Source: Apodemus sylvaticus (lineage: Eukaryota > Chordata > Mammalia > Rodentia > Muridae). From it: a stretch of DNA of 64,000 nucleotides. The position numbers and the translations under genes were made by a program. The stretch is from contig NC_067477.1 of assembly GCF_947179515.1 (NCBI RefSeq), positions 146,668,465-146,732,464 of the forward strand. Direction: 5' to 3'. This document shows positions 26,703 through 39,173 of this stretch, piece by piece (position 1 is the stretch's first letter; every line of letters begins with the position of its first letter). Under the pieces are notes generated by a model that was given only the letters and a program-made list of their open reading frames with translations, was not told the DNA's origin and did not search any database.

Positions 26703-29700
26703 TTTGGTGCTGCCTGTATGTCTAAGCGTGTAGCCTCAAAAGAGAACGCAAAGGAGAGTTTTTTCTCAAAAGAATATGTAAGAATACCACGTTATTAGGA
26801 AATACAGTGTTGCAGAGTAAAGACAAATACTTACGTCTTGGAAAAACTTTACGAGAAGAAATAACGCATCGTAAGAAATTAGCTTGTATCTCCTATACAA
26901 CACGTTGTAACATAAAAAGATTTGGTGTGGCCTGTACGTCTAAACGTGTAGCCTGAAAAGAGAACCCATAGGAGAATTTTCTTTGGTCAAAATTTGTCAG
27001 AAAACCATGTATTAAGGAAATCCCGCATAGTGCGACATTATCTTGTTTTTCCTAAACCAAACGTTTTAACTCGAAAAGCTTTCGTGTTGCGTGTATGTCT
27101 ACGCGTGTAGCCTCAAAAGAGAACACACAGGAGAATTTTCTCTCGAAAGAATATGTAAGAATACCACGTTATAAGGAAATACAGTGTTGCAGAGTAAAGA
27201 CAAATACGTACTTATTGGAAAAACTTAAACCTTACGAGAAGAAATAAGGCATCTTACAAAATTAGTTTGTATCTCCTAAACAACACATCATAACTCGAAA
27301 AGATTTGGTGTGGTGTGTATGTCTAAACGTGTAGCCTCAAAAGAGAACCCACAGGAAAATTTTCATTCGTCAAAATTTGTCAGAAAACCACGTTTTAAGG
27401 AAATCCCGCATTCTGCAAAATTATCTCGTTTTTCTTAAACAAAACGTTTTAACTCGAAAAGCTTTGGTGTTGCGTGTATGTCTAAGCGTGTAGCCTCAAA
27501 AGAGAACGCACAGGAGAGTTTTCTCTCGAAAGAATATGTAAGAATACCACGTGATAAGGAAATACAGTGTTGCAGAGTAAAGACAAATACGTACTTATTG
27601 GAAAAACTTAAACTTAAGAGAAGAAATAACGCATCATACAAAATTAGCTTGTATCTCCTAAACAACACGTTGTAACTTAAAAAGATTTGGTGTGGCCTGT
27701 ACGTCTAAACGTGTAGCCTCAAAAGAGAACCCATAGGAGAATTTTCTTTGGTCAAAATTTGTCAGAAAACCACGTATTAAGGAAATTCCGCATCGTGCGA
27801 AATTATCTTGTTTTTCCTAAACAAAACGTTTTAACTCGAAAAGCTTTGGTGTTGCGTGTATGTCTAAGCCTGTAACCTCAAAGGAGAATGCCCAGGAGAG
27901 TTTTCTCTCGAAAGAATATGTAAGAAAACCACATTATAAGGAAATACATTGTTGCAGAGTAAAGACAAATACGTACTTATTGGAAAAACTTAAACTTTAC
28001 GAGAAGAAATAAGGCATCTTACAAAATTAGTTTGTATCTCCTAAACAACACGTTATAACTTGAAAAGATTTGGTGTGGTGTGTACTTCTAAACTTGTAGC
28101 CTCAAAAGAGAACCCACAGGAAAATTTTCTTTCGTCAAAATTTGTCAGAAAACCACGTTTTAAGGAAATCCCGCATTCTGCGAAATTATCTTGTTTTTCT
28201 TAAACAAAACGTTTTAACTCGAAAAGTTTTGGTGTTGCGTGTATGTCTAAGCGTGTAGCCTCAAAAGAGAACGCACAGGAGAGTTTTCTCTCGAAAGAAT
28301 ATGTAAGAATACCACGTTATAAGGAAATACATTGTTGCAGAGTAAAGACAAATACGTACTTATTGGAAAAACTTAAACTTTACGAGAAGAAATAAGGCAT
28401 CTTACAAAATTAGTTTGTATCTCCTAAACAACACGTTATAACTTGAAAAGATTTGGTGTGGTGTGTACTTCTAAACTTGTAGCCTCAAAAGAGAACCCAC
28501 AGGATAATTTTCTTTCGTCAAAATTTGTCAGAAAACCACGTTTTAAGGAAATCCCGCATCTTGCGAAATTATCTTGTTTTTCCTAAACAACACGTTGTAA
28601 CTCAAAAGCTTTGTTGTTGCGAGTATGTCTAAGCGTGTAGCCTCAAAAGAGAACGCACAGGAGAGTTTTCTCTCGAAAGAATATGTAAGGATACCACGTT
28701 ATAAGGAAAAACAGTGTTGCAGAATAAAGACAAATACGTACGTATTGGAAACACTTTATGAGAGAAATAACGCATCTGGCAAAATTAGCTTGTATGTCCT
28801 AAACAACTCGTTATAACTCGAAAAGATTTGGTGTGGGGTGCACGTCTAAACGTGTAGCCTCAAAAGAGTACCCACAGGAGAGTTTTATTTCGTCAAAATT
28901 TGTCAGAAAACCACGTTTTAAGGAAATCCCGCATCTTGCGAAATTATCTTGTTTTTCCTAAACAACACGTTGTAAATCGAAAAGCTTTGGTGTTGCGTGA
29001 ATGTCTAAGCATGTAGCCTCAAAGGAGAACGCACAGGAGAGTTTTCTCTCGAAAGAATATGCAAGAATACCACGTTATAAGGAAATACAGTGTTGCAGAG
29101 TAAAGGCAAATATGTACGTAATGGAAACACTAAAACTTTATGAGAAAAAATAACGCATCGTAAAAAATTAGCTTGTTTCTACTAAACAACACGTTGTAAC
29201 TCGAAATGATTTGGTGTGGCATGTACGTCTAAATTTGTAGCCTCAAAAGAGAACCCACAGGAGTATTTTCTTTCGTCAAAATTTGTCAGAAAACCACGTT
29301 TTAAGGAAATCCCGCATCGTGCGAAATTATCTTGTTTTTCCTAAACAACACGTTGTAACTCGAAAAGCATTGGTGTTGCGTGTATGTCTAAGCGTGTAGC
29401 CTCAAAAGAGAACGCAAAGGAGAGTTTTTTCTCGAAAGAATGTGTAAGAATACGACGGTATTAGGAAATACAGTGTTGCAGAGTAAAGACAAATACTTAC
29501 GTATTGGAAAAAACTTTACGAGAAGAAATAACGCATCGTAAGAAATTAGCTTGTATCTCCTAAACAACACGTTGTAACTTAAAAAGATTTGGTGTGGCCT
29601 GTACGTCTTAACGTGTAGCCTGAAAAGAGAACCCATAGGAGAATTTTCTTTGGTCAAAATATGTCAGAAAACCACGTATTAAGGAAATCCCGCATAGTGC

Positions 29701-30129
29701 GAAATTATCTTGTTTTTTCTAAACCAAACGTTTTAACTCGAAAAGCTTTGGTGTTGCGTGTATGTCTAAGCGTGTAGCCTCAAAAGAGAACGCACAGGAG
29801 AGTTTTCTCTCGAAAGAATATGTAAGAATACCACGTTATAAGGAAATACAGTGTTGCAGATTAAAGACAAATACGTACTTATTGGAAACACTTAAACTTT
29901 ACGAGAAGAAATAAGGCATCGTACAAAATTAGTATGTATCTCCTAAACAACACGATATAACTCGGAAAGATTTGGTGTGGTGTGTATGTCTAAACATGTA
30001 GCCTCAAAAGAGAACCCACAGGAGAATTTTTGTTCGTTAAATTTTGTCAGAAAACCACGTTTTAAGGAAATCCCGCATTGTGCGAAATTATCTTGTTTTT
30101 CCTAAACAACACGTTGTAACTCGAAAAGC
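26703..30129 (+). repeat. Higher-order repeat block, copy b (3427 bp, 9 dimers)
   Basis: Directly follows copy a with the same ordered variants at an offset of 3043 bp up to about 28 kb and 3427 bp after that. The extra length is one duplicated 383-bp dimer: the rare ATACATTGTTGCAG variant occurs at 27944 and again at 28327, and AACTTGAAAAGATTTGGTG with ACTTCTAAACTTG is repeated with it. The block shows both multi-dimer and single-dimer amplification. Confidence 0.85.
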
Positions 30130-32632
30130 TTTGGTGCTGCGTGTATGTGTAAGCGTATAGCCTCAAAAGAGAACGCAAAGGAGAGTTTTTTCCTCGAAAG
30201 AATATGTAAGAATACCACGTTATTAGGAAATACAGTGTTGCAGAGTAAAGACAAATACTTACGTCTTGGAAAAACTTTACGAGAAGAAATAACGCATCGT
30301 AAGAAATTAGCTTGTATCTCCTAAACAACACGTTGTAACTCGAAAAGCTTTGGTGTTGCGTGTATGTGTAAGCGTGTAGCCTCAAAGGAGAACGCAAAGG
30401 AGAGTTTTTTCTCGAAAGAATATGTAAGAATACCACGTTATTAGGAAATACAGTGTTGCAGAGTAAAGACAAATACTTATGTATTGGAAAAACTTTACGA
30501 GAAGAAATAACGCATCGTACAAAATTAGCTTGTATCTACTAAACAACACGTTGCAACTTGAAAAGATTTGGTGTGGCCTGTACGTCTAAACGTGTAGCCT
30601 GAAAAGAGAAGCCATAGGAGAATTTTCTTTGGTCAAAATTTTATCAGAAAACCACGTATTAAGGAAATCCCGCATCGTGCGAAATTATCTTGTTTTTCCT
30701 AAACAAAACGTTTTAACTCGAAATGCTTTGGTGTTGCGTGTATGTCTAAGCGTGTAGCCTCAAAAGAGAATGCACAGAAGAGTTTTCTCTCGAAAGAATA
30801 TGTAAGAATACCACTTTATAAGGAAATACAGTGTTGCAGAGTAAAGACAAATACGTACTTATTGGAAAAACTTAAACTTTACGAGAAGAAATAACGCATC
30901 GTACAAAATTAGCTTGTATCTCCTAAACAACACGTTGTAACTTGAAAAGATTTGGTGTGGCTTGTACGTCTAAACGTGTAGCCTCAAAAGAGTACCCACA
31001 GGAGCGTTTTATTTCGTCAAAATTTGTCAGAAAACCACGTTTTAAGGAAATCCCGCATCGTGCGAAATTATCTTGTTTTTCCTAAATAACACATTGTAAC
31101 TCGAAAAGCTTTGGTGTTGCGTGAATGTCTAAGCATGTAGCCTCAAAGGAGAATGCACAGGAGAGTTTTCTCTCGAAAGAATATGCAAGAATACCACGTT
31201 ATAAGGAAATACAGTGTTGCAGAGTAAAAGGAAGTATGTACGTAATGGAAACACTTAAACTTTAGGAGAAGAAATAATGCATCGTAGAAAAATTACCTTG
31301 TTTCTCCTAAACAACACGTTGTAACTCGAAAAGATTTGGTGTGGCGTGTACGTCTAAATGTGTAGCCTCAAAAGAGAACCGACAGGAGTATTTTCTTTCG
31401 TCAAAATTTGTCAGAAAACCACGTTTTAAGGAAATCCCGCATCGTGCAATATTATCTTGTTTTTCCTAAACAACACGTTGTAACTCGAAAAGCTTTGGTT
31501 TTGCGTGTATGTCTAAGCGTGTAGCCTCAAAAGAGAACGCAAAGGAGAGTTTTTCTCAAAGGAATATGTAAGAATACCACGTTATTAGGAAATACAGTGT
31601 TGCAGAGTAAAGACAAATACGTCTTGGAAAAACTTTACGAGAAGAAATAACGCATCGTAAGAAATTAGCTTGTATCTCCTATACAACACGTTGTAACATA
31701 AAAAGATTTGGTGTGGCCTGTACGTCTAAACGTGTAGCCTGAAAAGAGAAGCCATAGGAGAATTTTCTTTGGTCAAAATTTGTCAGAAAACCACGTATTA
31801 AGGAAATCCCGCATCATGCGAAATTATCTTGTTTTTCCTAAACAAAATGTTTTAACTCGAAATGCTTTGGTGTTGTGTGTATGTCTAAGCGTGTAGCCTC
31901 AAAAGAGAACGCACAGGAGAGTTTTCTCTCGAAAGAATATGTAAGAATACCACGTTATAAGGAAATACAGTGTTGCAGAGTAAAGACAAACACGTACTTA
32001 TTGGAAAAACTTAAACTTTACGAGAAGAAATAAGGCATCTTACAAAATTAGCTTGTATCTCCTAAACAACACGTTGTAACTTGAAAAGATTTGATGTGGC
32101 TTGTACGTCTAAACGTGTAGCCTCAAAAGAGTACCCACAGGAGCGTTTTATTTCGTCAAAATTTGTCAGAAAACCACGTTTTAAGGAAATGCCGCATCGT
32201 GCGAAATTATCTTGTTTTTCCTAAACAACACATTGTAACTCGAAAAGCTTTGGTGTTGCGTGAATGTCTAAGCATGTAGCCTCAAAGGAGAACGCACAGG
32301 AGAGTTTTCTCTCGAAAGAATATGCAAGAATACCACGTTATAAGGAAATACAGTGTTGCAGAATAAAGGCAAATATGTACGTAATGGAAACACTTAAACT
32401 TTATGAGAGGAAATAACGCATCGTAGAAAAATTACCTTGTTTCTCCTAAACAACACGTTGTAACTCGAAAAGATTTGGTGTGGCGTGTACGTCTAAATGT
32501 GTAGCCTCAAAAGAGAACCGACAGGAGTATTTTCTTTCGTCAAAATTTGTCAGAAAACCACGTTTTAAGGAAATCCCGCATCGTGCAAAAATATCTTGTT
32601 TTTCCTAAACAACACGTTGTAACTCGAAAAGC

Positions 32633-35600
32633 TTTGGTTTTGCGTGTATGTCTAAGCGTGTAGCCTCAAAAGAGAACGCAAAGGAGAGTTTTTTCTCAAA
32701 GGAATATGTAAGAATACCACGTTATTAGGAAATACAGTGTTGCAGAGTAAAGACAAATACTTACGTCTTGGAAAAACTTTACAAGAAGAAATAACGCATC
32801 GTAAGAAATTAGCTTGTATCTCCTAAACAACACGTTGTAACATAAAAAGATGTGGTGTGGCCTGTACGTCTAAACGTGTAGCCTGAAAAGAGAACCCATA
32901 GGAGAATTTTCTTTGGTCAAAATTTGTCAGAAAACCATGTATTAAAGAAATCCCGCATAGTGCGACATTATCTTGTTTTTCCTAAACCAAACGTTTTAAC
33001 TCGAAAAGCTTTGGTGTTGCGTGTATGTCTAAGCGTGTAGCCTCAAAAGAGAACACACAGGAGAGTTTTCTCTCAAAAGAATATGTAAGAATACCACGTT
33101 ATAAGGAAATACAGTGTTGCAGAGTAAAGACAAATACGTACTTATTGGAAAAACTTAAACCTTACGAGAAGAAATAAGGCATCTTACAAAATTAGTTTGT
33201 ATCTCCTAAACAACACATTATAACTTGAAAGATTTGGTGTGGTGTGTATGTCTAAACGTGTAGCCTCAAAAGAGAACCCACAGGAAAATTTTCTTTTGTC
33301 AAAATTTGTCAGAAAACCACGTTTTAAGGAAATCCCGCATTCTGCGAAATTATCTTGTTTTTCTTAAAAAAAACGTTTTAACTCGAAAAGCTTTGGTGTT
33401 GCGTGTATGTCTAAGCGTGTAGCCTCAAAAGAGAACGCACAGGAGAGTTTTCTCTCGAAAGAATATGTAAGAATACCACGTTATAAGGAAATACAGTGTT
33501 GCAGAGTAAAGACAAATACGTACTTATTGGAAAAACTTAAACTTAAGAGAAGAAATAACGCATCGTACAAAATTAGTATGTATCTCCTAAACAACACGTT
33601 GTAACTTAAAAAGATTTGGTGTGGCCTGTACGTCTAAACGTGTAGCCTCAAAAGAGAACCCATAGGAGAATTTTCTTTGGTCAAAATTTGTCAGAAAACC
33701 ACGTATTAAGGAAATTTCGCATCGTGCGAAATTATCTTGTTTTTCCTAAACAAAACATTTTAACTCGAAAAGCTTTGGTGTTGCGTGTATGTCTAAGCCT
33801 GTAACCTCAAAGGAGAATGCCCAGGAGAGTTTTCTCTCGAAAGAATATGTAAGAATACCACGTTATAAGGAAATACAGTGTTGCAGAGTAAAGACAAATA
33901 CGTACTTATTGGAAAAACTTAAACTTTACGAGAAGAAATAAGGCATCTTACAAAATTAGTTTGTATCTCCTAAACAACATGTTATAACTTGAAAAGTTTT
34001 GGTGTGGTGTGTACGTCTAAACTTGTAGCCTCAAAAGAGAACCCACAGGATAATTTTCTTTCGTCAAAATTTGCCAGAAAACCACGTTTTAAGGAAATCC
34101 CGCATCTTGCGAAATTATCTTGTTTTTCCTAAACAACACGTTGTAACTCGAAAGCTTTGGTGTTGCGTGTATGTCTAAGCGTGTAGCCTCAAAAGAGAAC
34201 GCACAGGAGAGTTTTCTCTCGAAAGAATATGTAAGGATACCACGTTATAAGGAAATACAGTGTTGCAGAGTAAAGACAAATACGTACGTATTGGAAACAC
34301 TTTATGAGAGAAATAACGCATCTGGCAAAATTAGCTTGTATGTCCTAAACAACTCGTTGTAACTCGAAAAGATTTGGTGTGGGGTGCACGTCTAAACGTG
34401 TAGCCTCAAAAGAGTACCCACAGGAGAGTTTTATTTCGTCAAAATTTGTCAGAAAACCACGTTTTAAGGAAATCCCGCATCTTGCGAAATTATCTTGTTT
34501 TTCCTAAACAACACGTTGTAAATCGAAAAGCTTTGGTGTTGCGTGAATGTCTAAGCATGTAGCCTCAAAGGAGAACGCACAGGAGAGTTTTCTCTCGAAA
34601 GAATATGCAAGAATACCACGTTATAAGGAAATACAGTGTTGCAGAGTAAAGGCAAATATGTACGTAATGGAAACACTAAAACTTTATGAGAAGAAATAAC
34701 GCATCATAAAAAATTAGCTTGTTTCTCCTAAACAACACGTTGTAACTCGAAATGATTTGGTGTGGCATGTACGTCTAAATGTGTAGCCTCAAAAGAGAAC
34801 CCACAGGAGTATTTTCTTTCGTCAAAATTTGTCAGAAAACCACGTTTTAAGGAAATCCCGCATCGTGCGAAATTATCTTGTTTTTCCTAAACAACACGTT
34901 GTAACTCGAAAAGCTTTGGTGTTGCGTATATGTCTAAGCGTGTAGCCTCAAAAGAGAACGCAAAGGTGAGTTTTTTCTCGAAAGAATGTGTAAGAATACC
35001 ACGTTATTAGGAAATACAGTGTTGCAGAGTAAAGACAAATTCTTATGTATTGGAAAAAACTTTAAGAGAAGAAATAACGCATCGTAAGAAATTAGCTTGT
35101 ATCTCCTAAACAACACGTTGTAACTTAAAAAGATTTGGTGTGGCCTGTACGTCTAAACGTGTAGCCTGAAAAGAGAACCCATAGGAGAATTTTCTTTGGT
35201 CAAAATATGTCAGAAAACCACGTATTAAGGAAATCCCGCATATTGCGAAATTATCTTGTTTTTTCTAAACCAAACGTTTTAACTCGAAAAGCTTTGGTGT
35301 TGCGTGTATGTCTAAGCGTGTAGCCTCAAAAGAGAACGCACAGGAGAGTTTTCTCTCGAAAGAATATGTAAGAATACCACGTTATAAGGAAATACAGTGT
35401 TGCAGAGTAAAGACAAATACGTACTTATTGGAAACACTTAAACTTTACAAGAAGAAATAAGGCATCGTACAAAATTAGTATGTATCTCCTAAACAACACG
35501 ATATAACTCGGAAAGATTTGGTGTGGTGTGTATGTCTAAACATGTAGCCTCAAAAGAGAACCCACAGGAGAATTTTTGTTCGTTAAATTTTGTCAGAAAA

Positions 35601-35675
35601 CCACGTTTTAAGGAAATCCCGCATTGTGCGAAATTATCTTGTTTTTCCTAAACAACACATTGTAACTTGAAAAGC
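32633..35675 (+). repeat. Higher-order repeat block, copy c (3043 bp, 8 dimers)
   Basis: Same ordered variants and the same 3043-bp length as copy a, without the extra dimer of copy b. It is separated from copy b by about 2.5 kb of related dimers. The sequence after it (B-B junction near 35878) matches what follows copy b (B-B junction near 30323), so the shared unit extends past this block to the polarity switch at 36271. Confidence 0.83.
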
Positions 35676-36256
35676 TTTGGTGCTGCGTGTATGTCTAAGC
35701 GTATAGCCTCAAAAGAGAACGCAAAGGAGAGTTTTTTCTCGAAAGAATATGTAAGAATACCACGTTATTAGGAAATACAGTGTTGCAGAGTAAAGACAAA
35801 TACTTACGTCTTGGAAAAACTTTACGAGAAGAAATAACGCATCGTAAGAAATTAGCTTGTATCTCCTAAACAACACGTTGTAACTCGAAAAGCTTTGGTG
35901 TTGCGTGTATGTGTAAGTGTGTAGCCTCAAAGGAGAACGCAAAGGAGAGTTTTTTCTCGAAAGAATATGTAAGAATACCACGTTATTAGGAAATACAGTG
36001 TTTCAGAGTAAAGACAAATACTTATGTATTGGAAAAACTTTACGAGAAGAAATAACACATCATACAAAATTAGCTTGTATCTCCTAAACAACACGTTGTA
36101 ACTTAAAAAGATTTGGTGTGGCCTGTACGTCTAAACGTTTAGCCTGAAAAGAGAAGTCATAGGAGAATTTTCTTTGGTCAAAATTTGTCAGAAAACCACG
36201 TATTAAGGAAATCCCGCATCGTGCGAAATTATCTTGTTTTTCCTAAACAACACGTT

Positions 36257-36300
36257 GTAACTCGAAAAGCTACACGCAACACCAAAGCTTTTCGAGTTAC
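36257..36300. other. Polarity switch 1: forward to inverted, fold-back junction
   Basis: A forward B start (GTAACTCGAAAAGCT, 36257-36271) is joined to a reverse-complement B start (AGCTTTTCGAGTTAC, 36286-36300). This makes a perfect 15-bp inverted repeat around a 14-base spacer, ACACGCAACACCAA. Symmetry continues outward imperfectly into the monomer-start dyad. Confidence 0.9.
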
Positions 36301-39173
36301 AATGTGCTGTTTAGGAGATACAAGCTAATTTTGTAAGATGCATTATTTCACTTCGTAAAGTGTTTCCAATAGGTACGTATTTGTCTTTACTCTGCAACAC
36401 TGTATTTCCTTATAAGGTGGTATTCTTACATATTCTTTCGAGAGAAAACTCTCCTGAGTGTTCTATTTTGAGGCTACACGCTAAGACATACACGCAACAC
36501 CAAAGCTTTTCGAGTTACAACATGTTGTTTAGGAAAAACAAGATAATTTCCCACTATGCGGGATTTCCTTAAAACGTGGATTTCTGACAAATTTTGACGA
36601 TAGAAAATTCTCCTTGGCTTCTCTTTTGAGGCTACACGTTTAGAAGTACACGTCACACCAAATATTTTCGAGTTACAACGTGTTGTTTAGGAGATACAAT
36701 CTAATTTTTGCGATGCGCTATTTCTTCTCGTAAAGTGTTTCCAATAAGTACGTATTTGTCTTTACTCTGCAACAGTGTATTTCCTTATAACGTAGTATTC
36801 TTGCATATTCTTTCGAGAGAAAACTGTCCTGTGTCTTCTCTTTTGAGGCTACACACTTAGACAGACACGCAACACGAAAGCTTTTCGAGTTACGACGTGT
36901 TGTTTAGGAAAAACAGAATAATTTCCCACGATGCGGGATTTTCTCCAAACTTGGTTTTCTGACAAATTTTGACGAAAGAAAATTCTCCTGTGGGTTCTCT
37001 TTTGAGGCTACACGTTTAGACGTACACGCCACACCAAATCTTTTCGAGTTACAACGTGTTGATTAGGAGATACAAGCTAATTTTGTACGATGCGTTATTT
37101 CTTCTCTTAAAGTGTTTCCAATAAGTACGTATTTGTCTTTACTCTGCAACACTGTATTTCCTTTTAACGTGGTATGCTTACATATTCTTTCGAGAGATAA
37201 TTCTCCTGTGCCTACTCTTTTGAGGCTACACGCTTACCCATACACGCAATACCAAAGCTTTTCGAGTTTCGACGTGTTGTTTCGGAAAAACAAGATCGTT
37301 TCCCACGATGCTGGATTTCCTTAAAACGTGCTTTTCTGAAAAATTTTGACGAGAGAAAATTCTCCTGTGGGTTCTCTTTTGAGGCTACACGTTTAGACGT
37401 ACACACCACACCAAAACTTTTCGAGTTAAAACTTGTTGTTTAGGAGATAAAAGCTAATTTTGTAGGATGCTTTATTTCTTCTCGTAAAGTGTTTCCAATA
37501 CGTATGTATTTGTCTTTACTCTGCAACACTGTATTTCCTTATAACGTGGTATTCTTACATATTCTTTCGAGAGAAAACTCTCCTGTGCCTTCTCTTTTGA
37601 GGCTACATGCTTAGACATACAGGCAAAACCAAAGCATTTCGTGTTACAACGTGTTGATAAGGAAAAATAAGATAATTTTGCACGATGCGGGATTTCCTTA
37701 AAACGTGGTTTTCTGAAAAAGTTTGACGAAAGAAAATTCTGCTGTTGGTTCTCTTTTGAGGCTACACATTTAGACGTACACGCCACACCAAAACCTTTCG
37801 AGTTGCAACGTGTTGTTTAGGAGATACAAGCTAATTTTGTATGATGCTTTATTTCTTCTCGTAAAGTGTTTCCAATACGTATGTATTTGTCTTTATTCTG
37901 CAACATTGTATTTTCTTATAACGTGGTATTCTTACATATTCTTTCGAGAGAAAACTCTCCTGTGCCTTCTCTTTTGAGGGTACACGCTTAGGCATACAGG
38001 CAAAACCAAAGCATTTCGTGTTACAACATGTTGATTAGGAAAAATAAGATAATTTCTCATGATGCGGGATTTCCATAAAACGTGGTTTTCTGACAAATTT
38101 TGAGGGAAGAAAATTCTCCTGTTGGTTCTCTTTTGAGGCTACACGTTTAGACGTACACGACACACCAAATCTTTTCGAGTTACAACGTGTTGTATAGGAA
38201 ATACAAGCTAATTTTGTTAGAAGCGTTATTTCTTCTCGTAAAGTGTTTCCAATACGTATGTATTTGTCTTTACTCTGCAACACTGTATTTCCTTATAACG
38301 TGGTATTCTTACATATTCTTTGAGAGAAAACTCTCCTGTACCTTCTATTTTGAAGCTACATGCTTAGACATACACGCAACACCGAAGCTTTTCGAGTTAC
38401 AACGTGTAGTTTAGGAGATACAAGCTAATTTTGTACGATGCGTTATTTCTTCTCATAAAGTGTTTCCAATACGTACGTATTTGTCTTTACTCTGCACCAC
38501 TGTATTTCCTTATAAGGTGGTATTCTTACATATTCTTTCGATAGAAAACTCTCTTGTGCATTCTCCTTTGAGGCTACAAACTTAGTCATACACGCAACAC
38601 CAAAGCATTTAGTGTTACAGCATGTTGATTAGGAAAAAAAAAAAGATACTTTCCTTAAAACGTGGTTTTCTGAAAAATTTTGACGAAAGAAAATTCTCCT
38701 GTGGGTTCTGTTTTGAGGCTACACGTGTACACGTACACGTCCCACCAAATCCTTTCGAGTTACAACGTGCTGTTTAGGAGATACAAGCTAATTTTGTATG
38801 ATGCGTTATTTCTTTTCGTAAAGTGTTTCCAATAGAGTACGTATTTGTCTTTGCTCTGAGACACTGTGTTTCCTAATAAACTGGTATTCTTACATATTCT
38901 TTCCATAAAAAACTCACCTGTGCGTTCTCCTTTGAGGCTACACGCTTTGACATACATGCAACACCAAAGCTTTTCGCATTACAACGTGTTGATTAGGAAA
39001 AACAAGATAATTTCGCAGGATGGGGTATTTCCTTAAAACGTGGTTTTCTGACAATTTTGACGAAAGAAAATTCTCCTGTGGGTTCTCTTTATAGGCTACA
39101 CGTTTAGACGTACACGCCACACCAAATCTTTTCGAGTTACAACGTGTTGTTTAGGAGATACAAGCTAATTTTG
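36272..39173 (-). repeat. Satellite domain II: inverted 2.9-kb segment of the same array
   Basis: All monomers here read as the reverse complement of the flanking arrays (for example CCAAAGCTTTTCGAGTTACAA followed by GTTGTTTAGGAAAAACAAG). B units lack the AAACTT insertion, so the segment is closer to the 377-bp class than to the 383-bp units just left of it. Five of its seven A units have TTCC or TTCT (or a related change) where the box needs TTCG, one has TTTTGC, and one (near 38631-38660) has lost the site by deletion, so no intact CENP-B-box core remains. Two B-B adjacencies without an intervening A are present, near 36312 and 38413. Neither edge is in register with the forward array, so this is not a simple in-place inversion of a whole number of dimers. 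Confidence 0.95.
38631..38662 (-). repeat. A monomer with the CENP-B-box region deleted
   Basis: The expected reverse A sequence is AGGAAAAACAAGATAATTTC, then the box, then TTTCCTTAAAAC. Here the unit reads AGG, eleven A, GATAC, and then TTTCCTTAAAACG. About 14 bases covering most of the box are gone and the A run has expanded. Confidence 0.8.

Larger units (their letters stand above)
3258..36228 (-). promoter_or_regulatory. CENP-B-box-like sites in domain I (39 intact cores)
   Basis: Each 17-bp site lies in an A unit and keeps all nine fixed positions. Starts of the sites: 3258, 4012, 5138, 6862, 7239, 7992, 8745, 9122, 9875, 11005, 12508, 13257, 15927, 16310, 16686, 17440, 20330, 20925, 23218, 24361, 25500, 25883, 26261, 28169, 28552, 28927, 29310, 29688, 30071, 30668, 31051, 31807, 33333, 34098, 34473, 34856, 35234, 35617 and 36212. 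On the + strand they read TCCCGCATCGTGCGAAA or variants at free positions. Spacing is usually one dimer (375-383 bp) or a multiple. Failing copies mostly have one or two changes, such as CTCG for CCCG, or CAAA, TGAA or AGAA for CGAA. Positions were read by eye and a few could be missed. Confidence 0.7.
16101..36271 (+). repeat. Satellite domain Ib: forward array dominated by the 383-bp dimer subfamily with higher-order repeats
   Basis: Same A-B dimer and same polarity as the preceding stretch. Most B units now read GGAAACACTTAAACTTTACGAG or GGAAAAACTTAAACTTTACG instead of GGAAACACTTTACGAG, a 6-bp gain that lengthens the dimer to about 383 bp. The first example is near 16129. Variant signatures recur at multi-kb spacing, showing higher-order organisation: a block of about 3.04 kb is present at 23660, 26703 and 32633. 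About 51 A units, 26 of them with all nine fixed CENP-B-box positions, rising to 16 of 21 between 28.1 and 36.2 kb. No coding or RNA gene is seen. The domain ends abruptly at a polarity switch inside a B monomer. Confidence 0.95.

Noticed and set aside
30062..30472. Longest open frame in the window (136 codons, minus strand).
   Set aside because: It exists because two B units are adjacent here and one or two stops are lost. Its sequence is the usual reverse-strand B translation twice, with no recognisable domain.
36290..36312. TTCGAGTTACAACGTGT at the start of monomers as a possible second CENP-B box.
   Set aside because: It has TTCG but one base too many before a CGTG that should be CGGG, so two requirements of the core fail.
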